Shown here: piece by piece, positions 23,650 through 25,908 of the stretch
Layout: the number at the start of each line of letters is the position of its first letter
Position numbering within the stretch: the stretch's first letter is position 1
NCBI GenBank assembly: GCA_900758315.1
Contig: CAAERF010000221.1
Coordinates: 1 to 25,908, forward strand
DNA: 25,908 nt
Reading direction: 5' to 3'
From: an uncultured Oscillospiraceae bacterium
GTDB lineage: Bacteria > Bacillota > Clostridia > Oscillospirales > Oscillospiraceae
Notes under the pieces: model-generated
Told to the model about the DNA's origin: nothing
Database searches by the model: none
The model's input: the letters and a program-made list of their open reading frames with translations, nothing else
Program-made: the position numbers and the translations under genes

Positions 23650-24585
23650 ATGGGGAAATATCAAAAAAATATCGAAGCTGCCCGGCAGATAAGCGTGGTA
23701 CAGTATCTTGAAACTTATCGCCCCGGTGAACTTGTCCGTAAAACTGATCGGGAATACTGCACCCGGTCACATGATAGTCTCATCATCACAATTGGCAATG
23801 GAAAGTTTCATTGGTACTCTCATGATGTGGGAGGTAATAATGCCATTGATTATCTGACTAAGGTTGAGGGGATGGACTTTGTATCTGCGGTTCGTCTGCT
23901 GAACGAGATGACGCCTGCCCCTGTTTCTGTTCAGCTGGCTAAAACAATTCCAGTCAAACAGAGTACACCACGCAAATTTGAACTGCCTGCACCCGACCGC
24001 AACGCTGAGGCTGCCGCAGCCTATCTAATGCAGCGCGGTATCAGCCCTAAGGTCCTGCGCTACTGCGTGGGCAGCGGCATCCTGTACCAGACCACGCGCG
24101 GAAACTATCGCAACTGCGTTTTCGTAGGCAAGGATGAGCATGGCGTGGCGCGCTGCGCGTTCCAGAGAGGCTGTCAGGGCACTTTCCGTGGCGATGTTTC
24201 CGGCAGTCAAAAGCAATACGGCTTTTTGATTTCCGCCGAAGACCCGGAGTGCGATACCGTGGAGATTTATGAAGCGCCTATTGATGCCATGTCCGGTGCG
24301 ACTCTGCGCCAGTATAAGCACGATAGGCCCTGGCGCGGTGTGCATTATCTGGCGCTGGGTGGGCTGAACCACCAGCCTATTGACTATTTCCTTGCACATC
24401 ATCCTGCCGTAAAAACGGCAGTACTCTGCTTTGACCGTGATGAGCCGGGGCGAAACTTCGCGGGAACCGTCGCGAAAAAACTCACAGAAAAAAATCTCGT
24501 GGTGGTAGATATGCCCCCTGCCGTGGGTAAGGACTATAACGAATATCTGGTAGCAGCTAAAAAGCTGATTTCCATGGAAAGATGA
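23650..24585 (+). CDS. TOPRIM (DUF3991-type) primase-like protein
   Basis: A 311-aa protein of the DUF3991/TOPRIM type found in Tn1549-like conjugative elements and thought to act in element replication or transfer. The N-terminal region (about 1-80) resembles a degenerate CHC2 zinc-finger domain: VVQYLETYRPGELV, YCTRSHDSL, WYSHDVGGNNAIDYL. The C-terminal TOPRIM domain contains VEIYEAPIDAMSG (catalytic Glu region, about 205) and LCFDRDEPGRN (Asp-x-Asp, about 258). The start is ATG 23650, eight bases after GGAGG; an upstream TTG in frame overlaps that site. The stop overlaps an ATG, and parA follows at once, so the three genes look like one operon. Confidence 0.85.
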   Translation: MGKYQKNIEAARQISVVQYLETYRPGELVRKTDREYCTRSHDSLIITIGNGKFHWYSHDVGGNNAIDYLTKVEGMDFVSAVRLLNEMTPAPVSVQLAKTIPVKQSTPRKFELPAPDRNAEAAAAYLMQRGISPKVLRYCVGSGILYQTTRGNYRNCVFVGKDEHGVARCAFQRGCQGTFRGDVSGSQKQYGFLISAEDPECDTVEIYEAPIDAMSGATLRQYKHDRPWRGVHYLALGGLNHQPIDYFLAHHPAVKTAVLCFDRDEPGRNFAGTVAKKLTEKNLVVVDMPPAVGKDYNEYLVAAKKLISMER

Positions 24586-24593
24586 GGTTGAAC

Positions 24594-25400
24594 ATGAAAA
24601 CAATAGCTGTTGCAAATCAAAAAGGCGGCGCGGGCAAAACGACCACTGCCGTGAATCTTGGCACCTCGCTGGCCGCTATGGGCTACAAGGTGTTGTTGGT
24701 AGATGCCGACTCGCAGGGGGACTTAAGCAGTTACCTTGGCTACACCGGTGCTGCCAACAGTGCCACTCTCAGCGACCTGATGGAATCCGTTATTTCAGAT
24801 GAACCGGCACCGGATGTAGTGATGCACCATGAAGAACAGGTGGATTTTATCCCCTCGGACATTGGGCTGTCGGATATGGAAGTTCGACTGGTCAATGTAA
24901 TGGCACACGAGCGCATTATGGCGCAGGCTTTGGAGTCGTTCAAGGACAAATACGATTACTGCCTGATCGACTGTATGCCATCGCTGGGTATCCTTACGGT
25001 GGCTTCGCTTGTGGCTGCTGACCGGGTGCTGATCCCTGTGCAGGCACAGCATTTTGCCCTGAAAGGCGTGGTGTCGCTGTTCAAATCCATCAATCAGATC
25101 ACGCACCGCATCAAGCCGGAGCTTGAAATTGACGGCATTGTTCTGACCATGGTGGACCGGCGCACCAACCTAAGCAAAGATGTCTGTGCCGCTTTGCGGA
25201 GTTCCTACGGTCACGCGCTGAAAATTTACCGCACGGAAATTCCCGTGAGCACGCGCACTGCGGAAAGCGCCTCCAGCGCCCACAGCGTGCTGCGCTACGA
25301 TGCCAGCGGTCCTGCAAGCATCGCCTATAAAACCTTGGCAAAGGAGGTCGTGGACAATGAGAGAGTACGGCAGCAATATCATACTCCCCTCGCTCGATAA
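24594..25400 (+). CDS. parA: ParA-family partition ATPase
   Basis: A 268-aa Walker-type ATPase of the ParA/Soj family that would segregate or stabilise the excised circular form of a conjugative element. The deviant Walker A is ANQKGGAGKTTTAVNLG at the N-terminus, followed by LLVDADSQGDLSSYLG, Walker B YCLIDCMPSLGILT and VLIPVQAQHFALKG. ATG 24594 is preceded by GAGG at about six bases; an in-frame ATG at 24582 overlapping the previous stop is the alternative. Its last 44 bases overlap the start of parB in another frame. Confidence 0.92.
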   Translation: MKTIAVANQKGGAGKTTTAVNLGTSLAAMGYKVLLVDADSQGDLSSYLGYTGAANSATLSDLMESVISDEPAPDVVMHHEEQVDFIPSDIGLSDMEVRLVNVMAHERIMAQALESFKDKYDYCLIDCMPSLGILTVASLVAADRVLIPVQAQHFALKGVVSLFKSINQITHRIKPELEIDGIVLTMVDRRTNLSKDVCAALRSSYGHALKIYRTEIPVSTRTAESASSAHSVLRYDASGPASIAYKTLAKEVVDNERVRQQYHTPLAR

Positions 25401-25863
25401 TCTCTTTTCCAGGGAGCAGGAACGGCAGGATGCCAAGTTGGAGAAAATCCAGATCCTGCCGCTGTCGGAGCTGTACCCCTTTGAGGGGCATCCGTTTCAG
25501 GTTCGCGATGATGAGGAAATGAACAAGATGGTGGACAGCGTCAAAGAATATGGCGTGATGACCCCCGCCATCGTTCGCCCGCGACGGGACGGTGGATATG
25601 AAATTGTAGCCGGGCACCGCCGCTGCCACGCCAGCCAGCGCGCCGGAGTGGACACCATGCCCTGCATTGTGCGGGACATGGACGATGATACCGCCATTAT
25701 TTTGATGGTGGATTCCAACTGCCAGCGTGAGCATATTCTGCCGAGCGAAAAGGCCAAGGCGTACCAGATGAAGTTGGAGGCAATCAACAGAAAGCTCGGT
25801 AGACCGTCAAAAGAAAGGGGCTGTTGCACATCGTTTTGGATGAAAGTGCAGAATCGCCCCTAA
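25357..25863 (+). pseudogene. parB: ParB-family partition protein, truncated
   Basis: The N-terminal ParB/Srx-fold domain binds CTP and partition sites. Visible motifs are ILPLSELYPFEGHPFQV, VMTPAIVRPRRDGGYEIVAGHRRCHASQ and SNCQREHILPSEKAKAYQMK. The family-like sequence stops at GRPSKE (about 25815). The next 14 codons come from sequence starting GGGGCTGTTGCAC, probably the end of an insertion sequence, so the DNA-binding helix-turn-helix and C-terminal dimer domain are lost or displaced beyond the window. The start chosen is ATG 25357, nine bases after AAGGAGG and inside the end of parA; the upstream in-frame start at 25300 lies well within parA. Confidence 0.8.
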
Positions 25864-25908
25864 GAATTAGACATATAATCGAACAATAGGAAAAAGCATG
25901 TGCATCAC
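25817..25908. mobile_element. Probable end of an insertion sequence, runs off window
   Basis: From 25817 the sequence no longer continues ParB. It starts GGGGCTGTTGCAC (25817-25829), which pairs imperfectly with GTGCAGAATCGCCCC (25846-25860): GGGGC with GCCCC and TGCAC with GTGCA. Such terminal sequences are common in insertion sequences. No transposase is visible in the 92 bases present, so the family is unknown. Confidence 0.5.

Overview
This window looks like the chromosome of a gut Firmicute of the Oscillospiraceae/Ruminococcaceae type (Faecalibacterium, Gemmiger or Subdoligranulum-like). This is inferred from GC-rich housekeeping-type genes, an LplB/LplC-type ABC transporter with a membrane-bound AraC regulator, an L-fucose catabolic operon, and remnants of a Tn1549-like conjugative element carrying large serine recombinases. 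No tRNA, rRNA or CRISPR array was seen.

Layout. (1) 1-1067: 3' part of galE, ending in a hairpin. (2) 1068-2651: a complete IS1182-family insertion sequence with 16-bp terminal inverted repeats, inserted exactly at the 3' edge of that hairpin. (3) 2653-5126: terminators and a 780-aa membrane-anchored AraC-type regulator on the minus strand. (4) 5127-5465: divergent control region with recognisable promoters on both strands and repeated TTTTGAAC motifs. (5) 5466-16544: a probable ten-gene operon. It encodes two sugar ABC permeases, an unrecognised 478-aa protein, a sugar nucleotidyltransferase, a NahK-like sugar 1-kinase, fuculose-phosphate aldolase, fucose mutarotase, a FGGY kinase, L-fucose isomerase and lactaldehyde reductase. 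The fuc part converts L-fucose to dihydroxyacetone phosphate and 1,2-propanediol. The upstream part points to uptake and 1-phosphorylation of a host-glycan hexosamine or hexose. The window contains no solute-binding protein, ABC ATPase, fucosidase or GH112 phosphorylase.

(6) 16545-17340: a frameshifted, truncated conjugative-element cell-wall hydrolase gene. (7) 17341-23482: a cluster of two homologous large serine recombinases with an AAA-ATPase/PD-(D/E)XK protein between them. Its intergenic spaces are built from a repeated terminator-promoter cassette seen in three diverged copies. One copy is followed by what looks like the decayed start of a second AAA gene. An imperfect direct repeat flanks the cluster and could be its attachment site. 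(8) 23483-25908: conjugative-element replication/partition genes (TOPRIM primase-like protein, ParA, ParB). ParB is cut short by what appears to be the end of another insertion sequence running off the window.

The most unusual part is 17341-23482: a compact, apparently self-contained recombinase-AAA-recombinase island nested in conjugative-element debris. The mixed ABC transporter/NahK/fucose operon with an uncharacterised 478-aa member is the second point of interest.
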